Shown: positions 8,002 through 16,809, numbered from the stretch's first letter. The stretch: 36,981 nucleotides of DNA from an uncultured Eubacteriales bacterium (GCA_902787835.1 CADAHU010000021.1:1-36981); one strand, 5' to 3'. Program-made: numbers and translations. The notes: generated from the letters alone by a model not told the origin.

Positions 8002-9219
8002 TCAATCGATTTTCCAGTGATGCTCCAGATGGATCACGCCCGGCGTCTGCACCGCGCCGGCGATGGACACCGACGCGCACTCCCGCCAAAAATCATAATC
8101 GAAGCCATCGGGCCTGTGCAGCGCCAGATCGATGGTGTAGTGGCCGTTGGCCACCGGCAGACGGTCGATATGCAGCAGGATGGTCCCCTGCTTTTGCAGC
8201 TTCACCGGCTCCGATGTATCGATCAGCGTATTGGTACCGTAGATATAGGTTTGATCGCTGCGGTAGATGGCCAGCCCCACCACGGCGTTTGGCAGCAGGC
8301 TGTTCGCGGCATAATCAACGCGGACGGTAAAGGCTTCCTCGGGAGAAAAGCTGTTCCGCTCCCTGCCCTGCCCATCCAGGACGGTGATTTTTTCCATCCG
8401 CGCTTCGCCGCTGCCCCAGCGCTTCGTATCCTCCGCCGGCTTTTGCGTGCCCTGCTGCCCGGCGTTTTTCTGCGCCATCCAGGCCATATAGTGCGGATGC
8501 ACGTCCCGGGGCGCGCCCTCCATGCGGATGCGGCCATTCTGGATCCAGATGGTGCGATCGCAGATCTGCTCGATCTGGCTGAGGGCGTGGGAGACGATCA
8601 CGATGGTGGTGCCCTTTGCCTTGATCTCCATCATGCGGTTGAAGCACTTGGCCTGGAAGGCGGCGTCGCCCACCGCCAGGATCTCGTCGATCAGCAGGAT
8701 ATCGGCATCCACGTTGATGGCCACGGCGAAGGCCAGGCGCATGTACATGCCCGAAGAGTAGGTGCGCACCGGGTTATCGATAAAGGCTTCCAATTCGGAA
8801 AAGGCGATGATATCATCGATGCGCGCGTCGATCTCCTTTTTGGTCAGGCCAAAGATGGCGGCGTTGGTGTAGATGTTCTCCCGCCCGCTCATATCGGGAT
8901 GGAAGCCCGCGCCAAGCTCGATCAGGCTGGAAACCCGGCCCTGCATTTTGATGCTGCCGGCGTCAGGATAGAGGATGCGGGTGAGCATCTTGAGCGTGGT
9001 GCTCTTGCCGCAGCCGTTCTGCCCGATCAGGCCCACGGCCTCGCCCCGCCGCACCTGAAAGGAGATCCCCTCCAGCACCCAATGCACCTCATGGCGGCGG
9101 CGCTTGCTGAAGATGGCCTTTTCCTTCAGCGTGTTTCCCTTATCGTAATAGACGATGAACTTCTTTTTAATGTCCCGCACGTCGATGACCACGGGCGCTT
9201 CGTTTTTCTGGCTGTCCAT
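8002..9219 (-). CDS. wzt: Wzt: polysaccharide ABC exporter ATPase with C-terminal carbohydrate-binding domain, 405 aa
   Basis: Nucleotide-binding subunit of an ABC-2 polysaccharide exporter. The start is the ATG at 9219, two bases after the wzm stop, with GGAGGAG in the end of wzm; the long upstream open extension only overlaps wzm. Walker A is GQNGCGKST (66-74), signature YSSGM (154-158), Walker B LLIDE (175-179) and switch H211. The RVSSLIELGAGFHPDMSGRENIY block is typical of Wzt/TagH. Residues about 267-405, starting RWGSGEARMEKI, are the Wzt_C beta-sandwich. In O-antigen systems that domain recognises a modified non-reducing end before export. It therefore predicts that the chain is made complete and capped in the cytoplasm. 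Confidence 0.93.
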   Translation of the reverse strand: MDSQKNEAPVVIDVRDIKKKFIVYYDKGNTLKEKAIFSKRRRHEVHWVLEGISFQVRRGEAVGLIGQNGCGKSTTLKMLTRILYPDAGSIKMQGRVSSLIELGAGFHPDMSGRENIYTNAAIFGLTKKEIDARIDDIIAFSELEAFIDNPVRTYSSGMYMRLAFAVAINVDADILLIDEILAVGDAAFQAKCFNRMMEIKAKGTTIVIVSHALSQIEQICDRTIWIQNGRIRMEGAPRDVHPHYMAWMAQKNAGQQGTQKPAEDTKRWGSGEARMEKITVLDGQGRERNSFSPEEAFTVRVDYAANSLLPNAVVGLAIYRSDQTYIYGTNTLIDTSEPVKLQKQGTILLHIDRLPVANGHYTIDLALHRPDGFDYDFWRECASVSIAGAVQTPGVIHLEHHWKID

Positions 9220-9221
9220 GG

Positions 9222-10001
9222 TCACATCTCCTCCGCAAAGCGCCGTTTGAGCTTGCCGAACACCACAAGGCCCACCAGCAGGAAAACAACGCCCATGGCC
9301 GCGGCCAGGCTCAGCGTGCCCAGCGCCGGCACGCCGCCGCTGTACAGGATATCCCGGTAGGCCACCACCACATTGGTCATGGGGTTCAGCCGGAAAATGG
9401 GCAGCAGGCGCTGGGGAACGATATTGATATCGTACATGATGGGCGTCATAAACATCCACACCATGGAGAGGATGCCCAGGATATGCTCCAGATCGCGGAA
9501 ATACACATCCACCGCACTGATGATCAGCGTGATGCCCAGGGCCAGGATGTACTCGATGGCCATCACCAGCGGCAGACACAATAGCCCCAATACACTGAAA
9601 TGCACACCGGAAAAAATGCACACCGCAAAAACCACGATCTCGCAGTAGAGCATGTTCACAAACGCGCCGGTCACGTAGGCGATGGGCACAACCTCCCGGG
9701 GAAAATAGATCTTTTTTACCAGCGACTGCTGCTGGATGATGCAGCTGACGCCGCCCGTCAGGCAGTTGCTGAAAAAGTTCCAGGGGATCAGCGCCACAAA
9801 CAGATAGAGGTAGTATTTCTCGATCTGGCTTCTGAGGATCACCGAAAACACCAGCGTATACACCAGCAGCTGGGCCAGGGGCACAATAAAAGTCCACAGG
9901 AAACCCAGGACGCTGGCTTTATAGCGTCCCCGCAGATCCCTGTGTACCAGCGACCAGATCATGGTCTTGTATTCAAATATCTCTTTAAGGGTTGCAATCA
10001 T
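9222..10001 (-). CDS. wzm: Wzm: ABC-2 polysaccharide exporter permease, 259 aa
   Basis: Membrane subunit of the ABC exporter, about six transmembrane helices (for example LGFLWTFIVPLAQLLVYTLVF and YVTGAFVNMLYCEIVVFAVCIF). The start chosen, MIATLKEIFEYKTMIWSLVHRDLRGRYKAS, has the amphipathic N-terminus typical of Wzm/TagG and lies 8 nt after the rmd stop; the GGAG serving it is in the last codons of rmd. It forms a pair with the ATPase two bases downstream. The family flips an undecaprenyl-linked polymer across the cytoplasmic membrane. It could also be called TagG-like, but the neighbours point to a sugar-nucleotide-derived glycan rather than teichoic acid. Confidence 0.92.
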   Translation of the reverse strand: MIATLKEIFEYKTMIWSLVHRDLRGRYKASVLGFLWTFIVPLAQLLVYTLVFSVILRSQIEKYYLYLFVALIPWNFFSNCLTGGVSCIIQQQSLVKKIYFPREVVPIAYVTGAFVNMLYCEIVVFAVCIFSGVHFSVLGLLCLPLVMAIEYILALGITLIISAVDVYFRDLEHILGILSMVWMFMTPIMYDINIVPQRLLPIFRLNPMTNVVVAYRDILYSGGVPALGTLSLAAAMGVVFLLVGLVVFGKLKRRFAEEM

Positions 10002-10009
10002 GCCGCCGA

Positions 10010-10927
10010 TCAGCTCTCCAGTCCCCTGTAATATGCCAGCGTATCGGCCAGGATCTGCCGGATACCCAGCTCCGGCTCCCAGCCCGTATCCCGGGTCAGC
10101 TTGCCGTGATCGCAGCAGATCACCGGCGTATCGCTGGGCCGCATCCGGGCGGGGTCCTGCCGCACCGGAACATCGCATTTTGCCATGCCGCGCAGCAGCT
10201 CCAGCACCTCCTGGGCGCTGTGGGTCTCGCCGGAGCCCACGTTATATACCTGTCCCGATTCCCCACGCTCGGCGATGAGGCGGTAGGCCCGGGCCACATC
10301 CTTCACATGGCTGAAGTCCCGGCGGGCGGACAGATTGCCCACCAGCAGCTCCCGGGCCCGGCCGCGCTCGATCTGCACGATGCCATGGGCAAAATCCGGG
10401 ATCATGAACCCCAGCCGCTGGCCCGCGCCGCCGTGATTGAAGGAGCGGGTCATGCAGATATGCAGGCCGTAGCTGCCGGCGTACAGCCGGGCCATCTCCT
10501 CCTGGGCGCGCTTGGAAACCGCGTAGGGCGAGGCGGGCTGCAGCTCCATCTCCTCGGTCACCCGCGCGCCGGCGGCGCCCAGGCGGCCATACTGATCGGA
10601 GGAGCCCACCATGACCAGACGGGCGGCGGGATGCTCCAGGCGCACGGCCTCCAACAGGTTGACGGCAGCCACCACGTTGAGCTGCATGGTTAGGGCCGGC
10701 TCCTTCCAGGATCTGCCCACGTCGGCCTGGGCCGAAAGATGGAACACGGTATCGGGCCGCTCCCGGCGGATGATCGCCTTGATCCCCTCCGCATCCATCA
10801 GGTCGGCCTGGATCGTGCCCTCGCCGGGCTGCAGATCAACGCCCACCACCTCGTATCCGTGCTGGGCAAGCTCGCCGCGCAGGTATCGCCCTACGAAGCC
10901 CTGGCTGCCGGTGATCAGCGCCTTCAT
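10010..10927 (-). CDS. rmd: GDP-6-deoxy-D-mannose reductase (GDP-D-rhamnose synthesis), 305 aa
   Basis: Extended short-chain dehydrogenase/reductase. It begins [16 protein letters not shown], with the Rossmann TGxxGFxG at 6-12. The active-site serines are in [10 protein letters not shown] (S109/S110) and the YxxxK pair is Y135/K139 ([13 protein letters not shown]), the form typical of RMD. Sitting directly after gmd, it should reduce GDP-4-dehydro-6-deoxy-D-mannose to GDP-D-rhamnose using NAD(P)H. The start ATG overlaps the gmd TGA (ATGA coupling). The alternatives are GDP-fucose synthase or another 4-ketoreductase. The length of about 305 aa and motif context favour Rmd over Fcl, but this is a family-level inference. 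Confidence 0.85.
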   Translation of the reverse strand: MKALITGSQGFVGRYLRGELAQHGYEVVGVDLQPGEGTIQADLMDAEGIKAIIRRERPDTVFHLSAQADVGRSWKEPALTMQLNVVAAVNLLEAVRLEHPAARLVMVGSSDQYGRLGAAGARVTEEMELQPASPYAVSKRAQEEMARLYAGSYGLHICMTRSFNHGGAGQRLGFMIPDFAHGIVQIERGRARELLVGNLSARRDFSHVKDVARAYRLIAERGESGQVYNVGSGETHSAQEVLELLRGMAKCDVPVRQDPARMRPSDTPVICCDHGKLTRDTGWEPELGIRQILADTLAYYRGLES

Positions 10928-11961
10928 GCCTTTTTCGCGGCCTCCTGCCGGGCTTTCTCCAGATCGTGGGCGGCCATGATGCGGCACAGCTCCTCGTAGC
11001 TGGTCTTCTGGGGATCCCAGCCCAGCTTGGTGCGCGCCTTGGTGGGATCGCCCCACAGGTTGACCACGTCGGTGGGCCGGTACCACTTGGGATTGACGCA
11101 CACCAGCATTTTGCCGGTCTTTTTATCGTAGCCCTTTTCCTCCAGGCCGCTGCCCCGCCACTCCAGCTCGATGCCGTCGTTCTGGAAGGCCAGGGTGGTG
11201 AACTCCCGCACGGTATGCTGCACGCCGGTGGCGATGACGTAATCATCGGGCTCCTCCTGCTGCAGGATCAGCCACATGCACTCCACGTAATCCTTGGCGT
11301 AGCCCCAATCGCGCAGGCTGTCCAGGTTGCCCAGCTCCAGGTGATCCTGGAGTCCGCAGGCGATGCGGCCGGCGGCCAGGGTGATCTTGCGGGTGACAAA
11401 GTTATCGCCCCGGCGCTCCGATTCATGGTTGAACAGGATGCCGTTGCAGGCAAAGATGCCGTAGGCCTCCCGATACTGGCGGATCATCCAGAAGCCGTAC
11501 TGCTTGGCCACGGCGTAGGGAGAATAGGGATGGAAGGGCGTCTTTTCGTTCTGGGGGCACTCCTCCACCTTGCCGTAAAGCTCGCTGGTGCTGGCCTGGT
11601 ACACGCGGCAGGTCTTATCCAGCCCGGCGGTATGCACGGCCTCCAGGATGCGCAGCACGCCCAGGGCGTCCACATCGCCGGTGTACTCCGCCGCCTCAAA
11701 GGATACCTGCACGTGACTCTGGGCCGCCAGGTTATAGATCTCGTCGGGCCGGACCTGCAGCACGATGCGCATGATGCTGCTGGAATCGGAAAGATCGCCC
11801 TCGTGGATGATCAGCTTATCCAGGATATGATCGATGCGCTGGGTGGTGGATACCGACGCCCGGCGGATGATGCCGTGCACCTCGTAGCCCTTGTCCAGCA
11901 GAAGCTCGGCAAGATAGGAGCCGTCCTGGCCGGTGATGCCGGTGATAAGCGCTTTTTTCAT
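10924..11961 (-). CDS. gmd: GDP-mannose 4,6-dehydratase, 345 aa
   Basis: Converts GDP-D-mannose to GDP-4-dehydro-6-deoxy-D-mannose, with tightly bound NADP as cofactor. The start [22 protein letters not shown] carries the GxxGxxG cofactor loop. The catalytic triad is visible as T125/S126/E127 (ASTSELYG) and Y149/K153 ([12 protein letters not shown]). The characteristic [17 protein letters not shown] block (178-194) is present. Length and layout are normal for the family. It lies 20 nt after manC and overlaps rmd by 4 nt, giving a complete manC-gmd-rmd block for GDP-D-rhamnose. Confidence 0.95.
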   Translation of the reverse strand: MKKALITGITGQDGSYLAELLLDKGYEVHGIIRRASVSTTQRIDHILDKLIIHEGDLSDSSSIMRIVLQVRPDEIYNLAAQSHVQVSFEAAEYTGDVDALGVLRILEAVHTAGLDKTCRVYQASTSELYGKVEECPQNEKTPFHPYSPYAVAKQYGFWMIRQYREAYGIFACNGILFNHESERRGDNFVTRKITLAAGRIACGLQDHLELGNLDSLRDWGYAKDYVECMWLILQQEEPDDYVIATGVQHTVREFTTLAFQNDGIELEWRGSGLEEKGYDKKTGKMLVCVNPKWYRPTDVVNLWGDPTKARTKLGWDPQKTSYEELCRIMAAHDLEKARQEAAKKA

Positions 11962-11981
11962 GGTTTTCTCCCCCTTATCCG

Positions 11982-13052
11982 TTACAGATACTGATATTTA
12001 TTGCAGATGCGCAGGTTTTCCAGCACCTTCTTGATATCGCCCGCGCTGTCCTTATCGCAGATCAGGATGGCGTCCTCGGTATCCACGATCACGATATCGC
12101 GGAGGCCCACGGCGGCGATCAGCTTCTCCCCGCCCTGGATGATGGAATTGCGGGTGCCCACGGTGACCACGTTGCCGGATACCACGTTGCCGTACTCGTT
12201 GGTTTTGCGGATGCGGCTCACGGCCAGCCAGGAGCCCACATCGTCCCAACCGAAGTTGCCGGCCAGGCAGCGGATGTTATCGGCCTTCTCCATCACGCCG
12301 TAATCGATGGAAACCGATTTGAAGGCCCGGAATTCCCGGTCCAGCGCAGCCTGCTGCTCCGGCGTGCCGATGGCCTGGGCGATGCGCTGCAATCCCGCGT
12401 ACATATCGGGCAGGAAGCGGCGCAGGCTGTCCAGGATGGCGGATACCTTCCAGATGAACATGCCGCTGTTCCACAGGTATTCCTGGGAGGCCAGGTAGTT
12501 CTTGGCGGTTTCCAGATCAGGCTTCTCCACGAACCGCTCCACCGGGTACGCCCGGCCCTCTGCCTGCTCGGGATTGAACTTGATATAGCCGTAGCCGGTC
12601 TCCGGCGCGTCCGGGGTGATGCCCAGGGTCACCAGGCTGTCCCCCTGCTCCGCCACCTCGCAGGCGTCCGCCAGGGTCTGGCAAAAGATGGAGGTGTACT
12701 TGATCAGGTGATCGCTGGGCAGCACGAACATCAGCGCGTCGCCGTATTTTTTGGCGATGTGCACGGCGCCCAGGCCGATGCAGGGGGCGGTATTGCGGCC
12801 CACCGGCTCGCACAGGATGTTCTCCTCCGGGATGCCGGGCACCTGCTGGCGCACCAGCTCGCGGTAGTTTTCATTGGTAGCGATGTAGATATCCTCCAGC
12901 GCCACCAGGGAGCGGATGCGCTCCACCGTCAGCTGGATCATCGTTTTGCCATCGCCCGTCAGGGAGAGGAACTGCTTGGGCATATCCACGCGGCTCTTGG
13001 GCCAAAACCGTTCGCCATGGCCGCCCGCCATGATCAGCGCCGTTTTCTTCAT
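11982..13052 (-). CDS. manC: mannose-1-phosphate guanylyltransferase, 356 aa
   Basis: Makes GDP-mannose from mannose-1-phosphate and GTP. The nucleotidyltransferase signature [14 protein letters not shown] with PKQFL lies at the N-terminus, followed by the [18 protein letters not shown] and WNSGMF motifs and a short C-terminal region. The length (356 aa) is that of the monofunctional enzyme without the phosphomannose isomerase domain of WbpW/AlgA-type proteins, so isomerase and phosphomannomutase must be encoded elsewhere. The ribosome binding site is weak (AAAGG) and the gene starts 15 nt after the 45-aa reading frame. It is the first enzyme of the GDP-D-rhamnose block. Confidence 0.95.
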   Translation of the reverse strand: MKKTALIMAGGHGERFWPKSRVDMPKQFLSLTGDGKTMIQLTVERIRSLVALEDIYIATNENYRELVRQQVPGIPEENILCEPVGRNTAPCIGLGAVHIAKKYGDALMFVLPSDHLIKYTSIFCQTLADACEVAEQGDSLVTLGITPDAPETGYGYIKFNPEQAEGRAYPVERFVEKPDLETAKNYLASQEYLWNSGMFIWKVSAILDSLRRFLPDMYAGLQRIAQAIGTPEQQAALDREFRAFKSVSIDYGVMEKADNIRCLAGNFGWDDVGSWLAVSRIRKTNEYGNVVSGNVVTVGTRNSIIQGGEKLIAAVGLRDIVIVDTEDAILICDKDSAGDIKKVLENLRICNKYQYL

Positions 13053-13067
13053 CGCTCGTTCAACCTT

Positions 13068-13205
13068 TCAGCGTTTTATTTTCAGCAGCTTTTTGAGCAT
13101 ATCCAGGTATCTGCGCAGCTTTTTGCTTCTGCTCCCGCGCATGTAATGCCGGTAGGCGCTGTTATGGATGCGCCACAGGGGCTTGAAGGGGCTTTTCTGC
13201 TTCAT
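13068..13205 (-). CDS. 45-residue basic peptide, translationally coupled
   Basis: A short frame starting at the ATG at 13205, which overlaps the TGA of the upstream glycosyltransferase as ATGA, and ending with TGA at 13068. The product begins MKQKSPFKPLWRIHNSAYRH and continues as a very basic helix (RGSRSKKLRRYLDMLKKLLKIKR). It has no transmembrane segment. Similar basic helix motifs precede the coiled coils of the small proteins at 3312-3728 and 6566-6961, so it may be a membrane-surface or partner-binding helix of the same machinery. The stop-start overlap and the otherwise gapless operon are the main evidence that it is translated. Function unknown. Confidence 0.6.
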   Translation of the reverse strand: MKQKSPFKPLWRIHNSAYRHYMRGSRSKKLRRYLDMLKKLLKIKR

Positions 13206-14302
13206 GCCGCGCCTCCCGCCCCGCCGGTCAGCCGGGCGATGACCGCCAGCAGCTGCTCCCGGGTTTTTTCATAATCAAAGCGCTTCAGGCTTTCCCGCTG
13301 CTTTGCCAGCACCTGGCCGCGCAGCGCTTCATCCCGGCACACTGCGCCGAGCCGCCGGGCGATCAGCGCGTAATCCTTCTCCCGGAACAAAAGGCCGTTA
13401 TCCCCCAGCGTCTCGGGCACCGCCGCCGCGGCGTAGGCGGCAATGGGAATATCCCGGCTCATGGCCTCCAGCAGCGGCACGCAGAAGCCCTCGTGCTCGC
13501 TCATGCATACCAGGGCGTCGGCGGCGGCCAGATAGGCTTCCTTTTCCCCGTCGGTCACATGACCGGAAAAGATCACCTGATCCTCGCCCAGCCCCAGATC
13601 GGCGGCGAAGCCCCGCAGCTTGGCGTAATACTTTTCCACGCCCTCCCAGCCGCCCACCAGGTACAGCCGGGCCTGCCGGTCCACCTCCCGCAGGAAGTGC
13701 CAGTAAACCTTGATCACGTCCTCCTGCTTTTTGTTGGGCGATATGCGGCCGATAAAAAGCAGCTTTGTCCCCGGCGTCTGCCGCAGGCGGGCCAGCAGTC
13801 CGGCGTCCGCCGCCTCCCGGGAGCCGCCGTCATAGAGGATCGGCACCACGCTGAGCCGCCCGGGATCAAACCCCGCCTGCTCCAGCTCCCGGCAGTTATA
13901 GGCCGAATCGCCGCAGGCGTAATCCATCGCCCCGGCCAGGGCCTTCAGCTGCCTGCGGCCACGGTCCAGGTTCCAGGCCCGGGGCAGATCATAAGCCCGG
14001 AAAAAGCGTCCCGGGGTGATATTGTGGTAGAACATCAGCTTTTTGCAGGGCAGGGCGGCGATGGAACGGCTCAGCGGATCGCCGTTGGCCTTATGGAAGA
14101 TCACCAGATCCTCCGGGCCGATCCGCCCATAATCCAGCCCCCGCCCGCGGCCGGCCAGCCGGTCATCCACATTGACCGTCTGGATCTCGCAAGCATAGCC
14201 CGCCTGGCACAGAGCATCATCGATGGCCAGCACATCGTTGCCGATGGCGTCGCCGTAAAACAGCGTTTTTACTATCTGCACGATCTTCAACGGTGCAGTC
14301 AC
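13202..14302 (-). CDS. GT4-type glycosyltransferase, 366 aa
   Basis: Paralogue of the enzyme at 2224-3300. Shared blocks include a KIVQIV start, YHNITPGRFF, FIGRISPNKKQED and SEHEGFCVPLLEAM with EX7E. The start is GTG at 14302 with AAGGA nine bases upstream; a TTG at 14290 (giving an N-terminus aligned with the paralogue) is an alternative served by GGGGAG. The gene is 21 nt after the first glycosyltransferase and coupled by ATGA to the 45-aa peptide. It is a cytoplasmic retaining transferase; the donor is inferred to be GDP-D-rhamnose or GDP-mannose because no other sugar-nucleotide pathway is seen in the operon. Confidence 0.87.
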   Translation of the reverse strand: MTAPLKIVQIVKTLFYGDAIGNDVLAIDDALCQAGYACEIQTVNVDDRLAGRGRGLDYGRIGPEDLVIFHKANGDPLSRSIAALPCKKLMFYHNITPGRFFRAYDLPRAWNLDRGRRQLKALAGAMDYACGDSAYNCRELEQAGFDPGRLSVVPILYDGGSREAADAGLLARLRQTPGTKLLFIGRISPNKKQEDVIKVYWHFLREVDRQARLYLVGGWEGVEKYYAKLRGFAADLGLGEDQVIFSGHVTDGEKEAYLAAADALVCMSEHEGFCVPLLEAMSRDIPIAAYAAAAVPETLGDNGLLFREKDYALIARRLGAVCRDEALRGQVLAKQRESLKRFDYEKTREQLLAVIARLTGGAGGAA

Positions 14303-14323
14303 TCCCCGCTTTCCTTTGCAGCT

Positions 14324-15472
14324 TTACAAACCGTCCACGGTTTCAAGGATCTTTTGTTTGAACTGCGGATAGGTAAACAGCTTTTCCACCCGCGCCCTGG
14401 CATTGCCGCCCATGCGCGTCCGCAGCGCCGGGTCCTCCGCCAGTTGCCGGATGGCCATGGCAAAGGCCGCGTCGTCGCCGTTTGGCGCTTCCAGGCCCGT
14501 TTCGCCATCGATGCTCACATAGTTGACCCCGGAGCCCGGGATGGTAAAGGTGACGGCCGGCTTGCCGTAATACATGCCCTCCGCCAGCGCGATGCCGAAG
14601 GCCTCGTTCTTGGTGACCGAAGGGAAGCAGAAGATATCCGCCGCCAGCAGCAGCCCGATCAGCGCATCATCGCTCACCATGCCCAGCAGGCGCACCTTGC
14701 CGTCGCCCGCCGCCTCGGCCTGCAGCTCCTCGGTGCCCTTGCCCGCGATCAGCACCGCAAACCGATCGTCCAGCTGCCTGGAGGCCCGCACCAGATGCGC
14801 CAGCCCCTTATAGGGCACGTTGCGCCCCACGGCAACGCAGATCGTCCTGTCCCCCGCCTCCCGGCGGAAGCGCTCGGCCTGGGCCCGGGCCTCCGGGGTA
14901 ACGCGCAGCCGGTCCTCGCTGATGCAGTTGGGGATCACCCGGCATTTTTCCCGCACGCCGGAGAGCCAGGGGCTGCCCTCCACATAGATGGGGCTGGTGG
15001 CGATCACCAGGTCCGCCCGCTCCAGCAGCCTGCGGTTCTGCCCGGCAAACAAATGCCGCAGCAGCTTTTGCTTTACGATATCCAGATGCCAGTAGAGCAC
15101 CAGCTTTACGCCCTTCAGGGGCATCCGCAGCAGGGAATGGGCCATCAGCGGGTTGGGGTAATGAAAAATGATGATCTCCGGCGAAAACTCCTTGATCACC
15201 TTCCGGAGCTCCCTCCCGAAGGTAAGGGAAATGGACTGGGAAAACTTTTTGGCGATGCACCCGCAGCGGGTCACCGGCACACCGTCCACCGTATCGGTCA
15301 CCGTTTCTCCCCGGAGGCATACCGTATCGCCGTCCCGGGCATCCTCGTTAAAGCAGATGATGCGCTGCTCATAGGGGCCGTCCGCCAGGCTGGCCGCGAT
15401 ATCCCGCGCCACCTGCTCGATCCCGCCGCGGTGCGGATACATGTAATTTGATATCTGCAATATCCTCTTCAT
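14324..15472 (-). CDS. GT4-type glycosyltransferase, first gene of the polysaccharide operon, 382 aa
   Basis: Begins MKRILQISNYMYPHRGGIEQVARDI, the classic GT4 N-terminus with a GG acceptor loop, behind GAGAGGAACGC. The donor half shows VAVGRNVPYKGLAHLVRA and VTKNEAFGIALAEGMYYGKPAV with EX7E. Normal length for the family. An in-frame extension back to 15607 lies in the untranslated leader and has no ribosome binding site. This is the first gene after the promoter at 15612-15640, with a leader of roughly 130 nt. Such a first transferase could add the primer sugar, but order in the operon is not proof. Confidence 0.88.
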   Translation of the reverse strand: MKRILQISNYMYPHRGGIEQVARDIAASLADGPYEQRIICFNEDARDGDTVCLRGETVTDTVDGVPVTRCGCIAKKFSQSISLTFGRELRKVIKEFSPEIIIFHYPNPLMAHSLLRMPLKGVKLVLYWHLDIVKQKLLRHLFAGQNRRLLERADLVIATSPIYVEGSPWLSGVREKCRVIPNCISEDRLRVTPEARAQAERFRREAGDRTICVAVGRNVPYKGLAHLVRASRQLDDRFAVLIAGKGTEELQAEAAGDGKVRLLGMVSDDALIGLLLAADIFCFPSVTKNEAFGIALAEGMYYGKPAVTFTIPGSGVNYVSIDGETGLEAPNGDDAAFAMAIRQLAEDPALRTRMGGNARARVEKLFTYPQFKQKILETVDGL

Positions 15473-15611
15473 GCGTTCCTCTCCATCCCGCAGGCAGTTA
15501 CGCAAACAAGGCCCCCAGGCGCTGTTCCCGCAAAAAACGCGAAAAAACCCAAAGCGCCGGTGCCCGAAGCCCCCGCATAGATCCAGGATCCCGCGGTGTG
15601 CATACAAAAAA

Positions 15612-15640
15612 ATTATACAATAAATTCATATTCCCGTCAA
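15612..15640 (-). promoter_or_regulatory. sigma-A promoter of the polysaccharide operon
   Basis: On the minus strand the -35 box TTGACG (15635-15640) and the -10 box TATAAT (15612-15617) are separated by exactly 17 bp. All sixteen genes down to the window edge are closely spaced with no convincing terminator between them, so this is probably their common promoter. The leader (about 130 nt) holds two T6 tracts around CGCG (15532-15547) within a possible stem, 15518-15523 with 15553-15558; no known riboswitch or JUMPstart motif is evident. Confidence 0.85.
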
Positions 15641-15699
15641 CCATTCGCGCCGGCGCAGGGGCGGTAAAATCGGCGTTTCCGGGGGAAGAGAACGGACGT

Positions 15700-15738
15700 G
15701 GGTCTTCCTTTCTGTAGCCCAGAAAGGAAGCGAAAGAG
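15700..15738. repeat. dispersed hairpin repeat, copy A
   Basis: A perfect 11-bp stem (15704-15714 with 15720-15730) and 5-nt loop. Read on the minus strand, CTCTTTCGCTTCCTTTCTG, loop, CAGAAAGGAAG, then CCC closely matches the sequence at 33041-33080 on the plus strand (copy B), including the flanking CTCTTTCG and CCC. A second stem, GAGGCAGCG (15736-15744) with CGCTGCCTC (15758-15766), adjoins it and is followed by T-rich sequence on both strands, so the pair may also end transcription of the esterase gene. Confidence 0.75.
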
Positions 15739-15802
15739 GCAGCGGCTTTGGAAGGCGCGCTGCCTCTTGTTTTTGGGTGTTGGGCGGTTGGGAAAGGACG
15801 GT

Positions 15803-15837
15803 GAATGCAGAATACAGAACATAGAACGCAGAATGCA
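15803..15837. repeat. five tandem 7-bp repeats (GAAYRYA)
   Basis: Five consecutive heptamers read GAATGCA, GAATACA, GAACATA, GAACGCA, GAATGCA, followed by a partial AATGCA. They lie in the non-coding gap between the esterase gene and the polysaccharide promoter. No known function; slippage-prone. Confidence 0.7.
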
Positions 15838-15971
15838 AATGCACACTGCCGGCCATTTCACTCTCACCTTCACCCAAGTAACTGAAATGGCCTCAAGACT
15901 GCCCTTTCTGCTTCTCTTTCCGGCGCGGAAAGAGAAGGCCTCCGTTCGTTTCCCCGCCCGTTCGTCTTCTC

Positions 15972-16796
15972 TTATTTCACATTCCCGCTGCTGATGCCCG
16001 CCTCGCCGGAGAGCGGCAGCCAGTCGATAACGCGTTTGATATGGCGGTTCCAGAAATCCCACTCGTGGGAGCCGGGGCCCTCCTCCCAGGTCACGTCATA
16101 GCCCTGCTCCCGGAATACATCGCGCAGACGGCGGTCGGTCTCCAGCAGGCCGTCGTCCACGCCGCAGGCCAGATAGATATGGGGCAGGGGCTTGCCCGTG
16201 CCGGGAAGCTGACGCGCCAGCCAGGCGATATCCTTATCGCTGTTCTTCACCTGATCCAGCGGGCCGAAGACCGCCTGGGCATAGCGCCGGGTGGCGAAGA
16301 AGCGCGGCGCATCGTCGGTGCGCTGCTCGATGCCCTCCACAATGTTGGCCGCCGAAAGCCCGGCGATATAGCCGAAGGTATCGACGTATTTGAGACCGTT
16401 GCGCAGCGCGCCGTAGCCGCCCATGGAAAGGCCCGCGATGAAGGTATCCTCCCGCCGATCGGAGAGCGGGAACATGCGCCGCATCAGCGCGGGCAGCTCC
16501 TGGCCGATAAACTGGCCATAGAGCGTATGGCCATCCTGCTGATCCACGTAGAACATGTTCTCTCCCGCGGGCATGACCACCGCCAGGTTTTTCTCCTCCG
16601 CCCAGCGCTGCACGTTGGTGCCGTTGACCCAGTCGTACTGGCTGCCAAAGATGCCGTGCAGCAGGTACAGCGTTTTATAAGGGCCGGTTGCCGGCGCCGC
16701 GCCGGGGACGGCCAGCTTATCCGCCGGCAGGATCACGTTGACGCTCACCGTGCGCATCAGGGATTGGGACATCAGGCTGATCTGAATAAATGCCAT
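15972..16796 (-). CDS. putative esterase, alpha/beta hydrolase (EstA/esterase D type), 274 aa
   Basis: Serine hydrolase of the PF00756 group, similar in layout to clostridial and lactococcal tributyrin esterase. LYLLHGIFGSQYDW is the oxyanion-side HG motif; GLSMGGYGAL carries the nucleophile serine. DDGLLE and the terminal GSHEWDFW supply the acid and the histidine. There is no signal peptide, so it is cytoplasmic. The substrate is unknown; a short-chain acyl or acetylated-sugar ester is plausible. A perfect AGGAGG lies directly against the T-tract of the preceding terminator, so transcription probably arrives by read-through. Confidence 0.88.
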   Translation of the reverse strand: MAFIQISLMSQSLMRTVSVNVILPADKLAVPGAAPATGPYKTLYLLHGIFGSQYDWVNGTNVQRWAEEKNLAVVMPAGENMFYVDQQDGHTLYGQFIGQELPALMRRMFPLSDRREDTFIAGLSMGGYGALRNGLKYVDTFGYIAGLSAANIVEGIEQRTDDAPRFFATRRYAQAVFGPLDQVKNSDKDIAWLARQLPGTGKPLPHIYLACGVDDGLLETDRRLRDVFREQGYDVTWEEGPGSHEWDFWNRHIKRVIDWLPLSGEAGISSGNVK

Positions 16797-16809
16797 GGCA
16801 CTTCCTCCT

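Larger units (their letters stand above)
15641..15971. other. non-coding gap rich in hairpins
   Basis: No credible gene is present. Besides copy A of the dispersed repeat and the heptamers, there is a 10-bp inverted repeat GGCCATTTCA (15851-15860) with TGAAATGGCC (15883-15892), and a perfect 12-bp stem with a 3-nt loop, CTTCTCTTTCCG (15911-15922) with CGGAAAGAGAAG (15926-15937). The last lies 35 bases beyond the esterase stop and could be its terminator, although no T-tract follows. Confidence 0.65.

Noticed and set aside
9220..9897. long N-terminal extension of wzt
   Set aside because: Fully overlaps wzm in another frame; the ATG at 9219 has a proper ribosome binding site and the expected N-terminus.
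15473..15607. N-terminal extension of the first glycosyltransferase
   Set aside because: Lies in the leader just after the promoter, lacks a ribosome binding site and has no family similarity; ATG 15472 fits the GT4 start.
15803..15843. possible CRISPR or direct-repeat array
   Set aside because: Units are 7 bp with no spacers, and no cas genes are nearby.
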